Notes: a model not told the origin generated them from the letters alone. Positions 34,713 to 43,060 are shown, counted from the stretch's first letter. The stretch is 64,000 bases of DNA from CAZKBP01 sp964551015 (GCA_964551015.1 CAZKBP010000014.1:1-64000), one strand, 5' to 3'. Numbers and translations: made by a program.

Positions 34713-35567
34713 ATGGAAGCAATTCAATTACTTACCTCAGATCAAAGCAAGCTTCGAGCGCATCGGTTTGTTCCTCAAACCCCCAACGAACACACGGTTC
34801 TGATCAACGGGGGGATGGCAATTCCTCAGACTTACTATCACAAGTTTGCTCATTTTTTAGCAGAAAATGGCTATACCGTCTATACGTATGATTATCGTGG
34901 AATAGGCAAAGGACTCAAAGACGCCCCCCAAGCCTCGACCCGCGATTGGGCCATCCTAGATCAAACCGCGATGTTGGAGTATGTGCAAAATCAGCATCCA
35001 AAGACTTCACTCGTATTGATTGGCCATAGTCTAGGGGGGCAAATCATTGGGATGAGTCCAGCCGCTACGAAAATTGATTATGCCATAGTCATCAACTCAC
35101 AGAGTGGCTACTGGCGTTTATGGAAGAAGAATTGGCTCAAATTTTACCTGAACTGGCATTTGGTACTGCCGGTCTTGTCCAGACTCTATGGTTATTTACC
35201 CGCTTTTGCCATGGGAGAGCAAGTGCCTAAACAGGTCATCCTAGAATGGTGTGATTGGTGCAAAAGCCCCAATTATTTATTCGACTTTTTGAACGAGGAG
35301 GAGCAGAAACGCTATCAAAATTTGCGCTTTCCTATGTTAGCCATCTATACGAAGGATGACATTTATGCCCCTTTGCCCGCCGTGGAAGCACTCCTGAGCC
35401 ATTACCCTTCTGTATCATTGAGTCAGCGGCAAATTAGCCCTGAGGATATTCCCGTGAAGCAAATTGGGCATTTTGGTTTTTTTAGAAAGAAGTTTAGAGA
35501 CTCACTCTGGCCAATCACGCTCAGCTGGCTGGAGAAAGCGCGCTCAGCCAAACAAATAAATTCATAA
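34713..35567 (+). CDS. Alpha/beta hydrolase
   Basis: A 284-residue hydrolase with the nucleophile elbow GHSLGGQIIG (Ser in LVLIGHSLGG), the oxyanion segment NGGMAIPQTYYHKFAHFLAE, YTYDYRGIGKG, a long lid with LVLPVLSRLYGYLPAF, the late acid in AIYTKDDIYAPL and a His in QIGHFGFFRKKF. It resembles YheT/serine-aminopeptidase-type hydrolases active on esters or lipids. No signal peptide. It lies in the TetR-led run, 40 bp after the transglutaminase gene and 26 bp before a second alpha/beta hydrolase. The substrate is unknown. Confidence 0.9.
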   Translation: MEAIQLLTSDQSKLRAHRFVPQTPNEHTVLINGGMAIPQTYYHKFAHFLAENGYTVYTYDYRGIGKGLKDAPQASTRDWAILDQTAMLEYVQNQHPKTSLVLIGHSLGGQIIGMSPAATKIDYAIVINSQSGYWRLWKKNWLKFYLNWHLVLPVLSRLYGYLPAFAMGEQVPKQVILEWCDWCKSPNYLFDFLNEEEQKRYQNLRFPMLAIYTKDDIYAPLPAVEALLSHYPSVSLSQRQISPEDIPVKQIGHFGFFRKKFRDSLWPITLSWLEKARSAKQINS

Positions 35568-35593
35568 ATTTTCATCACCTATCTTATCATCCC

Positions 35594-36481
35594 ATGGACG
35601 CGATCAAAAATGAAGTCAAGAAATTGATTCCCTTGGCTGCTCAATTTCAAGGTTTGCAAGATACTTTTCAAGTCAAAACGGCTTATGCTTCTTTACATCA
35701 AAGTAGGGTACGTTATCGAGTGCTCGGCCAAGGGGAGCATACGCTGGTCTTTTGCCCTGACCCACCCAATGTAATCGAGCATTATGAAGCACTAGCGCAG
35801 ATGCTTGCCTCGCAATACAGGGTGGTCATTTTCGAGTGGCCGGGCTTTGGTTTTTCGCTTCCGACCCAAATAGATTTTGACTTCAGGGTAGAATCCAATG
35901 CTAAGGTTGCGGCAGAACTATTGGAGCAACTTGATCTTCCAAATTATACGCTCTGTTTTAGCTGTGTGTCTGTCTTTTCGGCACTGAAGGTAGCCGAAAT
36001 GCACCCCGATTTGATTCATAAATTGGTTTTGATTCAAGCTCCCAGTTGGGAAGAAGAACTCAAATGGGTTAAAGTACTAGACCCTCAGGGCGTTATCACG
36101 CAACCTCATACTGGGCAAGCCTTTCTGGAGGCCAATCAGCAAATGGTAGCCAATCAGTGGTATCAATTTGCCGTGGCTCAGCAGCATCTGAGGAGCGACT
36201 TTCAACAGACTTCTCAGGCTGCTTTTGAGCAAGGAGCTTGTTATTGCCTGGCTTCGGGTCTTCAAGCGATGGTGCACGCCCCCGCTCCAATTTTTTCATC
36301 CGTGGAGCACGCAACGCTGGTACTGTGGGGCATGAAAGATCGCAGCCATGCCCAAACGGATAAAACTTCTATTCAAAATTATTTGCAAAAATACGAATGG
36401 GCGGAATTTGAAGAAGCAGGTCATTTTCCGGAGCTAGAAGAAAAAGAGAAATTCCAAAAGCTCATGCAGGACTTCATTTAA
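35594..36481 (+). CDS. Alpha/beta hydrolase with a cysteine at the nucleophile position
   Basis: A 295-residue alpha/beta hydrolase of the haloalkane-dehalogenase/epoxide-hydrolase shape: YRVLGQGEHTLVFCPDPP, VVIFEWPGFGFS, the elbow LCFSCVSVFSALKVAE, MHPDLIHKLVLIQAP, the late acid in LWGMKDRSHAQTD and His in EEAGHFPELEE. In the elbow the usual G-x-S-x-G reads F122-S-C124-V-S, so Cys124 is at the nucleophile place. A Cys is used in dienelactone hydrolases, or the protein may be inactive. It is the last of the four closely spaced genes after TetR. The substrate is unknown. Confidence 0.85.
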   Translation: MDAIKNEVKKLIPLAAQFQGLQDTFQVKTAYASLHQSRVRYRVLGQGEHTLVFCPDPPNVIEHYEALAQMLASQYRVVIFEWPGFGFSLPTQIDFDFRVESNAKVAAELLEQLDLPNYTLCFSCVSVFSALKVAEMHPDLIHKLVLIQAPSWEEELKWVKVLDPQGVITQPHTGQAFLEANQQMVANQWYQFAVAQQHLRSDFQQTSQAAFEQGACYCLASGLQAMVHAPAPIFSSVEHATLVLWGMKDRSHAQTDKTSIQNYLQKYEWAEFEEAGHFPELEEKEKFQKLMQDFI

Positions 36482-36562
36482 GCTAAGACTCGAAAAAGTC
36501 GCACAAGTTTAGGACTTTCCGCTTTAATTCCTAAATTTAAGTTCAAGCGATAAAAAATTTAC

Positions 36563-37090
36563 ATGTCCAAAGATTTTAGATACTGCCCCATCTGTCAGAG
36601 TGATTTAGCAGAGCAGAATTTTCATGGCGAAATCCGGCTGGCCTGCACCTTAGAACCTCGACACTTTATCCATTATGATAATCCCAAACCCGTAGTCGCG
36701 GCCATCATAGAATACGAAGGAGAGGTACTGCTGGCTCGTAATGTCAAGTGGCCCCCAACTTGGTATGCCTTGGTCACGGGTTTTTTGGAGAAGAATGAAA
36801 CGCCCGAAGACGGAGTGCTCCGAGAAATGAAAGAAGAACTAGGCTTAGACGGAGAAGTGGCTGGCTTGGTGGGCATTTATCCTTTCTTTGTCAGGAATGA
36901 AATCATCATGGCTTACCACGTCAAAGCCACGGGCGAAATTCAACTCGGCTACGAAATTGCCGATTATAAAAAAATTCCCAAAGATAAAGTCATCCCCTGG
37001 CCTTATGCCACCGGAGATGCCCTGCGCGATTGGCTCAGACAGCAGGGAATCATGGATAATGTAGATAAAACGCTAGAATTCAAGCGATAA
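36563..37090 (+). CDS. Nudix hydrolase with N-terminal zinc ribbon
   Basis: A 175-residue hydrolase. The N-terminus has a zinc-ribbon-like CPIC (about 8-11) with a later Cys and His (RLACTLEPRHFIHYDNP), like NudC-type proteins. The Nudix box is complete: G, then FLEKNETPEDGVL and REMKEELGL. KPVVAAIIEYEGEVLLARN and WPPTWYALVTGF precede it. NudC enzymes act on NADH or NAD-capped RNA, but this protein is shorter and lacks the SQPWPFP motif, so its substrate is open. It lies 81 bp after the second alpha/beta hydrolase and 33 bp before the DinB-like gene, possibly in the same run. Confidence 0.9.
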   Translation: MSKDFRYCPICQSDLAEQNFHGEIRLACTLEPRHFIHYDNPKPVVAAIIEYEGEVLLARNVKWPPTWYALVTGFLEKNETPEDGVLREMKEELGLDGEVAGLVGIYPFFVRNEIIMAYHVKATGEIQLGYEIADYKKIPKDKVIPWPYATGDALRDWLRQQGIMDNVDKTLEFKR

Positions 37091-37123
37091 AAAAAAGCAT
37101 TATAGAACCTAAATAGATTTTTT

Positions 37124-37585
37124 ATGAGCGAACAAACTCAAAACTACACGGAGTATTTGCAGAAAGAGGCCGACCAAATCATCGCCAAATTAGAGGTCGA
37201 CAAAAAGCCTAGCTTCGGCATTATGACCCCACAGCACATGGTAGAGCATCTGAGCCAAACCTTCAAATTTTCTATCAAGAATTATGGTGAACCCAATGAA
37301 GAGTTGGTAGATAAACAAGCGCAATTCAAGAAGTTTATCTTCAGTGATGCGCCCTTTAAGCTCGGCGACCCAGCCAAAGCCAAACTTAATGATTTGAAAT
37401 TTGAAAATTTGGAAGAAGCCAGAAAGGACTTATCTTCGGCCATCAACCGCTTTTATCAGTTCTTTGAAGAAAATCCTGAGGCCAAGCCTTACAACGATTT
37501 TTTTGGCGCACTGAGCAAAGAAGAGCTGGAAAGGTTTCATTACAGGCACTTGCGCCATCATTTTAAGCAATTTGAGTTGATTTAA
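37124..37585 (+). CDS. DUF1569/DinB-like four-helix protein
   Basis: A 153-residue soluble protein of the DinB/YfiT-like fold, DUF1569 type. It has PSFGIMTPQHMVEHLSQTFK with the first metal-ligand His, and the end YNDFFGALSKEELERFHYRH then LRHHFKQFEL with the second and third His positions, as is usual for the family (a metal bound by three His). Enzymes of this fold use metal and small thiols, but the role here is unknown. It follows the Nudix gene by 33 bp and may be the end of the TetR-led run. No terminator is plain after it. Confidence 0.85.
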   Translation: MSEQTQNYTEYLQKEADQIIAKLEVDKKPSFGIMTPQHMVEHLSQTFKFSIKNYGEPNEELVDKQAQFKKFIFSDAPFKLGDPAKAKLNDLKFENLEEARKDLSSAINRFYQFFEENPEAKPYNDFFGALSKEELERFHYRHLRHHFKQFELI

Positions 37586-37660
37586 GAGGCAAATTTACTT
37601 GGTTCGTGAGAATACTTTAAGTATTTACACACTTTGTCCCTTTATTATAGATCTCATTAA

Positions 37661-37810
37661 GAAGCACCGGACGTATCTAAAAGACTAATCTTTGAGGCAC
37701 TCAACGAATTTACTATAAAACACAGAGGCGGTAAAGATAAGACTAGTAAAACCTATCTCGGGTTTGGTTACATACTTGAAGTAGAAACACGAACCAAAGT
37801 AGAACAATAA
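37661..37810 (+). pseudogene. Possible remnant of a gene 3' end (49 codons, no start)
   Basis: Between two genes a frame without a start codon reads 49 residues, including FEALNEFTIKHRGGKDKTSK and TYLGFGYILEVETRTKVEQ, and ends with TAA at 37808. The composition looks like real protein rather than random frame. Upstream the frame is closed by a stop at 37658. It may be the tail of a lost gene, but I cannot name the family and chance is not excluded. Confidence 0.3.
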
Positions 37811-37814
37811 AAAC

Positions 37815-38258
37815 TCAATTATTCTCTTGTTTCTTGAGTTTCTTTTTGTTTTTGCGCCTATTTTTCATCCATCGCTCCACTGCCATTTTTCGCAAGTCTC
37901 CGAAGATTTGGCTTTTACTATCACAATTACATTGCTCATCTAAGTAAGTATACACGACCTGATTATATGCTCTTTGCTTAATGTCTAGATAATTCTGAAA
38001 TATATCGAGTTGTTCATAGTGGAAACGAAAACCGTACTTTTTTTCTACATATTCTATTTCGTATGGTTCACTGAAATAGTCTTCAATGGTGTAGAGCGAA
38101 AGAAGCTGAATGACTCGAATTTCTCCATTCTCAATATCTCTCTCGGCTCTTTCTGCATCGTAAGGAATTTTAGATAAGAAAAGACTGTCGATACGTTTTC
38201 TATCCTGAGCAAAGAGGTTTGATGAAAGAAATAATAAAAAGAAAATGAGCTTTTTCAT
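37815..38258 (-). CDS. Small secreted protein of unknown function
   Basis: A 147-residue protein with a signal peptide (MKKLIFFLLFLSSNLFAQ, cut after FAQ). The mature part holds acidic and aromatic residues (DAERAERDIENGEIRVIQLL, YEIEYVEKKYGFRFHYEQLD), a pair Cys-x-Cys in YLDEQCNCDSKSQIFGDL, and a very basic end (RWMKNRRKNKKKLKKQE). I do not recognise a family. It follows the secreted M24 peptidase gene by 45 bp on the same strand, so the two may be co-expressed. Confidence 0.65.
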   Translation of the reverse strand: MKKLIFFLLFLSSNLFAQDRKRIDSLFLSKIPYDAERAERDIENGEIRVIQLLSLYTIEDYFSEPYEIEYVEKKYGFRFHYEQLDIFQNYLDIKQRAYNQVVYTYLDEQCNCDSKSQIFGDLRKMAVERWMKNRRKNKKKLKKQENN

Positions 38259-38303
38259 GTATATTCTATGTGCTATTATGCATCACAATCTCCCCTTTTT
38301 GGC

Positions 38304-39659
38304 TTACTCCACTTTCGCTAAATCTCTGGGAATCAGTAGCAATTCTTTTTGTCGCCCGTCAATGTAGCGGAAGCCTTCGCGATCAAAGTAGCCATCTTCC
38401 TCGAGCATAATTTTAATTTTTTTGCCACCCCAGACGGGAATTTCTACGGCGGCATTCAATTCAATAGAATAAGCGGTGTTGTAGAAAAGCGGATAGTCTC
38501 CTTTGCCCGGCACGCCTCCCTGCTGATCCCATAGCCCGACGGTAGGCCCCGCGCCGTGCCCGTGAAAACCAATGGGGTGCGTGTAAATCGTTGCCTCGAT
38601 GCCTTCCTGCTTGGCTTGATCCAAGGCTCCTAATAATATTTCATTACCCGTTCTGCCCTCCACGTATTGCTCCGTGAGAATATCTTGCAAGCGATTTCCT
38701 TTGCTAAAAGCACGCTGTAAATCTTCGGGGGCTTGGGTTTCGCCCGGTTTGAGGATGTAAGCGTGTTGCTGTGTATCCGTATTGAGGCGTAAGTAAGTAA
38801 TGCCAAAGTCTACGTGAATCAAATCACCGGGCATGATGATTTCGGCATCTGGCTTAGCAGAAAAAGAGCGCAGATGATCCGCCCGTTCCGAGTCATTTCT
38901 TTGTAGGGAAACCGTCGGGTGAAACCAAGCATCCAACTTCAACTCAGCAATGCGCTCCAAGTACCACCACTCCACATCTCTGGTGCTGGTTACGCCCGGT
39001 TGAATGACTTTTTCGGAAAAACCTTCCCGAATAATTTGGTGAGCAATGCGCATGATCTGCGGGTAAACGGCCATTTCCTCCTCGGTACGTGTCTCGAGCC
39101 AACCCAAAGACAAGCCCTCACCCGAAACCACTCTTTTTACGTATTTGGCAGGAATTTTTTCTTGAAAAAGCTGATATTCCGTGTGATTAATGCCATCGGC
39201 CAGGCCGAAATTCTGGGAATAATTAAGGGCGATTTTCTGCGGATCACGTGCCGCGATGACTTCGGCCAAGCACTGCCACTGGTCAGGTTGCTCTTCGGGA
39301 TTCCAAGCTTTCTTGAAGACGGTTCCCACACTATAACGCGCAATCGCCAAAGTTTCTACGGTATCAGCCTGAGAGGGATGATAAACCACCAAGATTGTGC
39401 GACGACGAGCCGAATGCCACTTGGCAGGGAGCATGGTTTCTAGGACGGGGTCTTCGTTGTATTCTCTGGAAATAAGAATCCACATGTCAATTTGCTCGCG
39501 CTCCATCAAAGCGGGAAGTACTTTCTCAGCACGAACTTCTAGCCAACGATCAATGACCGCCGCCCTTTCCTTGATGGGCAAGATAACGGGCATTTCATTT
39601 TGTGCTAATAATGAATTACAAAAACAGATGAACGGGATAAAGAGTAGGTATTTTTTCAT
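38304..39659 (-). CDS. Secreted M24 family metallopeptidase (Xaa-Pro aminopeptidase-like)
   Basis: A 451-residue protein with a signal peptide (MKKYLLFIPFICFCNSLLAQ), then a creatinase-type N-terminal domain (IDRWLEVRAEKVLPALMERE, MWILISREYNEDPVLETMLP) and the M24 pita-bread domain. Metal-site segments are IHVDFGITYLRLNTDTQQHA, HPIGFHGHGAGPTVGLWDQ and YSIELNAAVEIPVWGG, so the Asp, His and Glu ligands look present. It probably removes N-terminal residues next to proline in the periplasm. I choose the ATG at 39659 because the signal peptide starts there; the frame extends 31 codons upstream without support. It is followed by the small secreted protein gene. Confidence 0.9.
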   Translation of the reverse strand: MKKYLLFIPFICFCNSLLAQNEMPVILPIKERAAVIDRWLEVRAEKVLPALMEREQIDMWILISREYNEDPVLETMLPAKWHSARRRTILVVYHPSQADTVETLAIARYSVGTVFKKAWNPEEQPDQWQCLAEVIAARDPQKIALNYSQNFGLADGINHTEYQLFQEKIPAKYVKRVVSGEGLSLGWLETRTEEEMAVYPQIMRIAHQIIREGFSEKVIQPGVTSTRDVEWWYLERIAELKLDAWFHPTVSLQRNDSERADHLRSFSAKPDAEIIMPGDLIHVDFGITYLRLNTDTQQHAYILKPGETQAPEDLQRAFSKGNRLQDILTEQYVEGRTGNEILLGALDQAKQEGIEATIYTHPIGFHGHGAGPTVGLWDQQGGVPGKGDYPLFYNTAYSIELNAAVEIPVWGGKKIKIMLEEDGYFDREGFRYIDGRQKELLLIPRDLAKVE

Positions 39660-39755
39660 AAAGCTTCCTTTTTTTATCTGCAAATTAAAGAATAAAAAAG
39701 AAGCTTTGGTAATGGACAAGCTTATTTGCCATCTAGTAGGAATCTTGATCAAACT

Positions 39756-39783
39756 CCCTGCTAAGATAGGAATCTTAGCAGGG
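39756..39783 (-). terminator. Perfect 12-bp hairpin after the hydroxyacid dehydrogenase gene
   Basis: CCCTGCTAAGAT (39756-39767) pairs exactly with ATCTTAGCAGGG (39772-39783) with a 4-nt loop. On the minus strand it lies 16 bp after the stop of the dehydrogenase gene. No long T run follows, so it may end transcription weakly or protect the mRNA end. Confidence 0.6.
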
Positions 39784-39799
39784 CTAGTATGTAATCTTG

Positions 39800-40666
39800 T
39801 TATTTCTTCCCCTCCAAAAACTGATGTACCGCCGCAAAATCCGCCCGACCCAAGCCTTGCTGTTGGGCGTGGCCGTAGATTTCTTTGGCGAGATTGGCCA
39901 AGTAAAGCGACTGACCCTGTTCGTAAGCGGTGAGGCTGGCTAGGTGCAAATCCTTGTACATCAATTCCAAGGGAAACTGTACTTCATAATCATTGGCTCG
40001 AATCATCTCGGCTTTGGCTTTGGTAAAAGGAGGAGATACTGCCAGATTGGGTAAAGTATTCAAAAGAAATTCCTTGTCCAAGCCCATTTTTTCACCCAAT
40101 AAAAGCGTTTCAGAAAAGACAATCATGGATTGTGCTAATAAAGCATTGACCAACATCTTGAAAGAGGAGCCTTTGCCGTGCTCGCCAATGTGTAGGACTT
40201 TTTGTCCCATATGCTCTAAGAATGTCTTAACCTTCTCTAAATCAGATGCTTCACCTCCTACAAAAAAGACCAGTTCGGCATTTTGCGCCTGTGGTTTCGT
40301 GCCCGCTACGGGAGCATCTAGGAAGCGAATATTTTTGGCATCGGCCATGGCTTTGGCACTTAGCGAAAAAGAAGGATTCACGGTAGAGCAGTCCATCCAG
40401 ATGGCATTTTCTTGCATAGCGTGCAGAGCTCCGTTTTCGTTCAGCATCACGGTCTCTACGGCTTCGGGTTTGGCTAGCATCGTGATGACGAGGTCGGCTT
40501 CGGCCACAGCTTCTTGATAAGAGGAAGCAGATTTGGCTCCTTGCTTGGCCAGTGCTTCCGCAGGTTCGGGAGAGCGATTGTATACAGTCAGGTCTACTTG
40601 GTTTTTGAGGAGATTTTGCGCCATGCGACTTCCCATAATGCCCAATCCAATCAAGGTAACTTTCAT
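39800..40666 (-). CDS. NAD(P)-dependent beta-hydroxyacid dehydrogenase
   Basis: A 288-residue cytoplasmic oxidoreductase of the 3-hydroxyisobutyrate dehydrogenase/glyoxylate reductase family. The Rossmann start VTLIGLGIMGSRMAQNLLK has the GxGxMG motif; NRS at the end of the second strand favours NADP. The substrate motif DCSTVNPSFS, FLDAPVAGTKPQAQNAELVF and the catalytic Lys in GKGSSFKMLVNALLAQS are present. By type it could reduce glyoxylate, succinic semialdehyde or tartronate semialdehyde, or oxidise 3-hydroxyisobutyrate; which is unclear. It stands alone with promoter box 40701-40708 and a hairpin after it. Confidence 0.9.
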   Translation of the reverse strand: MKVTLIGLGIMGSRMAQNLLKNQVDLTVYNRSPEPAEALAKQGAKSASSYQEAVAEADLVITMLAKPEAVETVMLNENGALHAMQENAIWMDCSTVNPSFSLSAKAMADAKNIRFLDAPVAGTKPQAQNAELVFFVGGEASDLEKVKTFLEHMGQKVLHIGEHGKGSSFKMLVNALLAQSMIVFSETLLLGEKMGLDKEFLLNTLPNLAVSPPFTKAKAEMIRANDYEVQFPLELMYKDLHLASLTAYEQGQSLYLANLAKEIYGHAQQQGLGRADFAAVHQFLEGKK

Positions 40667-40700
40667 ATCTTTTTGTGTTTAATTAAAATTCAACTTTTAA

Positions 40701-40708
40701 CAAAGCTA
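40701..40708 (-). promoter_or_regulatory. Bacteroidota -7 promoter box of the hydroxyacid dehydrogenase
   Basis: On the minus strand TAGCTTTG matches TAnnTTTG, with a leader of about 30 nt to the ATG at 40666. Confidence 0.65.
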
Positions 40709-40772
40709 AAGTTAATTAAATTAGGAGAATATCAGAAAACGAGCAGAATGGTGATTTTCGGTCAGAAAAACC

Positions 40773-41639
40773 TCAGGAGAGACGCGCCTGACCAAGCTTG
40801 GGCTTTTGACCGGGCGTAAAACCGTATGCTTTTTTGAATTCTTTGATAAAATGCGAGGCGTTCTCATAGCCTACTTCATAAGCCACTTCTTGAATGCCGT
40901 ATTGGCCTTGAGCCAGCATTTGGTGCGCTTTTTCCAATCGCTGACGGATAATCCAGCGACGGGGCGATTCGCCAAATTTTTCTTTAAACTCCCTCCGAAA
41001 AGTAGAAACACTCCGCCCCGTCAGATAAGCATAATCTTCAATGCTAAAAGGTTTATCAAAATGACTCTGCATAAAACCTCGCAAGCTTTTGGTTTCTTTT
41101 TGTTGTAAATTTTGTAAGTAAGCAAGTAAATGGGAATTTTCAGCAATCAGGATGGTGAGAAATTCGCTGAGCTTGATCTGGTAAATCTGAGCATTATTTT
41201 GACCAAATGATTGATGAATCTGCTCTAAAGATTCCAAAAAAGTAGGAATCAACTTGGGCATTTTCAGTTTAAAAAAAGCTTGGTGATCGCCTTTGGGCGG
41301 GGCAAAAGGGTATTGGGCGAGAAATTTTTCTAAAAAAATATCATCAAAATAAAAATGATAAGACTGGAAATGACCTTGCTCCGGTAATAAATCATTCACG
41401 GTGTAAATCCCTTTTTTGACAAAGCCCAGCTCCTTTTGGGCAATGGAAAGGTGCGACCCTTCTGGCTGATGAATATCTTGGGTGCCTTCTAGTATGAGAG
41501 AAATGGCGTGCTTGGCTACATAGCTCTGCCTTTCGTAGAGCGATTGATTCAGTTCTTTGCGGAGCATCGTCAAGCGCGGACTGTGATGAAAAAGCTGGAT
41601 AAACTTTTCTTGAAATAAGCGTTCAGGAACGACTAGCAT
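40773..41639 (-). CDS. AraC family transcriptional regulator
   Basis: A 288-residue regulator. The N-terminal effector domain is of the variable AraC type (ISLILEGTQDIHQPEGSHLS, YHFYFDDIFLEKFLAQYPFA). The C-terminal DNA-binding domain (about 190-283) has both helix-turn-helix units: FSIEDYAYLTGRSVSTFRRE, FKEKFGESPRRWI, then GIQEVAYEVGYENASHFIKE and FKKAYGFTPGQ. Its ATG overlaps the stop of hisIE by one base (TAATG), so it is coupled to histidine biosynthesis translation. I know of no role of AraC proteins in that pathway, so the link may be accidental. Confidence 0.92.
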   Translation of the reverse strand: MLVVPERLFQEKFIQLFHHSPRLTMLRKELNQSLYERQSYVAKHAISLILEGTQDIHQPEGSHLSIAQKELGFVKKGIYTVNDLLPEQGHFQSYHFYFDDIFLEKFLAQYPFAPPKGDHQAFFKLKMPKLIPTFLESLEQIHQSFGQNNAQIYQIKLSEFLTILIAENSHLLAYLQNLQQKETKSLRGFMQSHFDKPFSIEDYAYLTGRSVSTFRREFKEKFGESPRRWIIRQRLEKAHQMLAQGQYGIQEVAYEVGYENASHFIKEFKKAYGFTPGQKPKLGQARLS

Positions 41640-42244
41640 TATTTCTGGCTCATTTTGGCACGATGGCGTTCGGCAAGTACATCTACCACATCTTGAAATT
41701 GGAAGCCTTTTTCTCGAAGCAAAATCAGCAAATGATAAAGCAAATCGGCGGCTTCATTTTTGAAGAGATCATCATTTTCATCTTTGGCCTCGATGACCAA
41801 TTCTACGGCCTCTTCTCCTACTTTTTGGGCTATTTTGTTAATGCCTTTTTGGAAAAGCTTGCTCGTGTAGGAGCCTGCTTGAGGAGAGGCTTTATAGTCG
41901 GCAATGATTTTTTCTAGCTTGGGTAGAAAAGGAGCCTCATTCTCTTCTTCAAAACAAGTATCTGCTCCCGTATGGCATACGGGGCCACGGGGGTTTACTT
42001 TGATCAAGAGTGTATCGGCATCACAATCGGGAGTAATCTCGACCACATCCAGGCAGTTGCCAGAAGTCTCACCCTTGGTCCACAGCGTTTGTCGGCTTCG
42101 GCTATAAAAGGTAACAATTTTCTCCGTCTGCGTTTTTGCAAGCGCTTCTTCGTTCATGAAACCTAGCATGAGTACTTTCTGTGTTTGCGCATCTTGGATA
42201 ATAGCAGGGACGAGGCCATCTAACTTGGAAAAATCTAAATTCAT
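41639..42244 (-). CDS. hisIE: Bifunctional phosphoribosyl-AMP cyclohydrolase/phosphoribosyl-ATP pyrophosphatase
   Basis: A 201-residue enzyme for steps two and three of histidine synthesis. The cyclohydrolase half (1-105) has VLMLGFMNEEALAKTQ, FYSRSRQTLWTKGETSGN and the metal-binding CDADTLLIKV and GPVCHTGADTCFEE. The pyrophosphatase half (about 108-200) has PQAGSYTSKLFQKGINKIAQ, KVGEEAVELVIEAKDEND and NEAADLLYHLLILL. It follows hisF by 42 bp and overlaps the AraC gene by one base. The other his genes are not in the window, so the pathway is split here. Confidence 0.96.
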   Translation of the reverse strand: MNLDFSKLDGLVPAIIQDAQTQKVLMLGFMNEEALAKTQTEKIVTFYSRSRQTLWTKGETSGNCLDVVEITPDCDADTLLIKVNPRGPVCHTGADTCFEEENEAPFLPKLEKIIADYKASPQAGSYTSKLFQKGINKIAQKVGEEAVELVIEAKDENDDLFKNEAADLLYHLLILLREKGFQFQDVVDVLAERHRAKMSQK

Positions 42245-42286
42245 AAAATCTGTTGGCTTAAAAAGCGAATTTGAATGAAGGCTAAT

Positions 42287-43042
42287 TTAGAGCCTCATCG
42301 GGATGTCTTGTGTTTGTAAATATTGTTTCAGGTCGTGGATGGCAATTTCACGAAAGTGAAAGACACTGGCTGCCAAGGCCGCGTCGGCTTTTCCTTCTTT
42401 AAAAACCTCAGCAAAATGCTCCATGTTTCCAGCTCCACCCGAGGCAATGATGGGGATTTGTACCATTTCTGAGACTTGGGCGGTGAGTTTGTTGGCAAAG
42501 CCTTGCTTGGTGCCATCGTGTGCCATCGAGGTCAAGAGAATTTCACCTGCTCCTCGATTTTCTACTTCTTTGATCCAAGGTAAAGTCTGAATATCGGTCG
42601 GGGTACGTCCTCCCCGCACGAAAACGTGCCAGATGTTTTCTATCAGGTTGGTATCTACGGCCACCACGACACATTGGCTGCCAAACTCTCTGGATAGCTC
42701 ATCAATTAGGTCGGGGCGACGTACCGCGGCCGAATTGATCGAGATTTTATCTGCCCCTGATTCCAAGAGCAGCCCTACATCCTCGACACTGCCAATCCCT
42801 CCTCCCACGGTAAAAGGAATATTAATTTCTTTGGCAATGCGCATCACGAGAGCCGCCAAGGTTTTACGCTTCTCCACGGTAGCGGTAATATCCAAAAAAA
42901 CCAACTCATCCGCACCTTGTTCAGTGTAGAGGCTGGCTAGCTCCACGGGGTCGCCGGCGTCGCGTAAATTCTCAAAGTTTACTCCCTTGACCGTTTTTCC
43001 ATCTTTAATGTCTAAACAGGGGACAATGCGTTTGGTCAGCAT
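42287..43042 (-). CDS. hisF: Imidazole glycerol phosphate synthase subunit HisF
   Basis: A 251-residue (beta/alpha)8 enzyme that, with HisH, makes imidazole glycerol phosphate and AICAR. It starts MLTKRIVPCLDIKDGKTVKG with the catalytic D11, and has ELVFLDITATVEKRKT, FTVGGGIGSVEDVGLLLESG, DKISINSAAVRRP, VVVAVDTN and the phosphate loops ASGGAGNMEHFAEVF and AALAASVFHF. I use the ATG at 43042; the frame is open 10 codons further up, but that part overlaps the promoter box. hisH is not in the window. It is divergent from lpxB. Confidence 0.96.
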   Translation of the reverse strand: MLTKRIVPCLDIKDGKTVKGVNFENLRDAGDPVELASLYTEQGADELVFLDITATVEKRKTLAALVMRIAKEINIPFTVGGGIGSVEDVGLLLESGADKISINSAAVRRPDLIDELSREFGSQCVVVAVDTNLIENIWHVFVRGGRTPTDIQTLPWIKEVENRGAGEILLTSMAHDGTKQGFANKLTAQVSEMVQIPIIASGGAGNMEHFAEVFKEGKADAALAASVFHFREIAIHDLKQYLQTQDIPMRL

Positions 43043-43060
43043 AGTTTTAATTTTTCGCCA

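Noticed and set aside
39660..39752. A longer N-terminus of the M24 peptidase
   Set aside because: The extra 31 codons come before a perfect signal peptide starting at the ATG at 39659, so they are most likely not translated.
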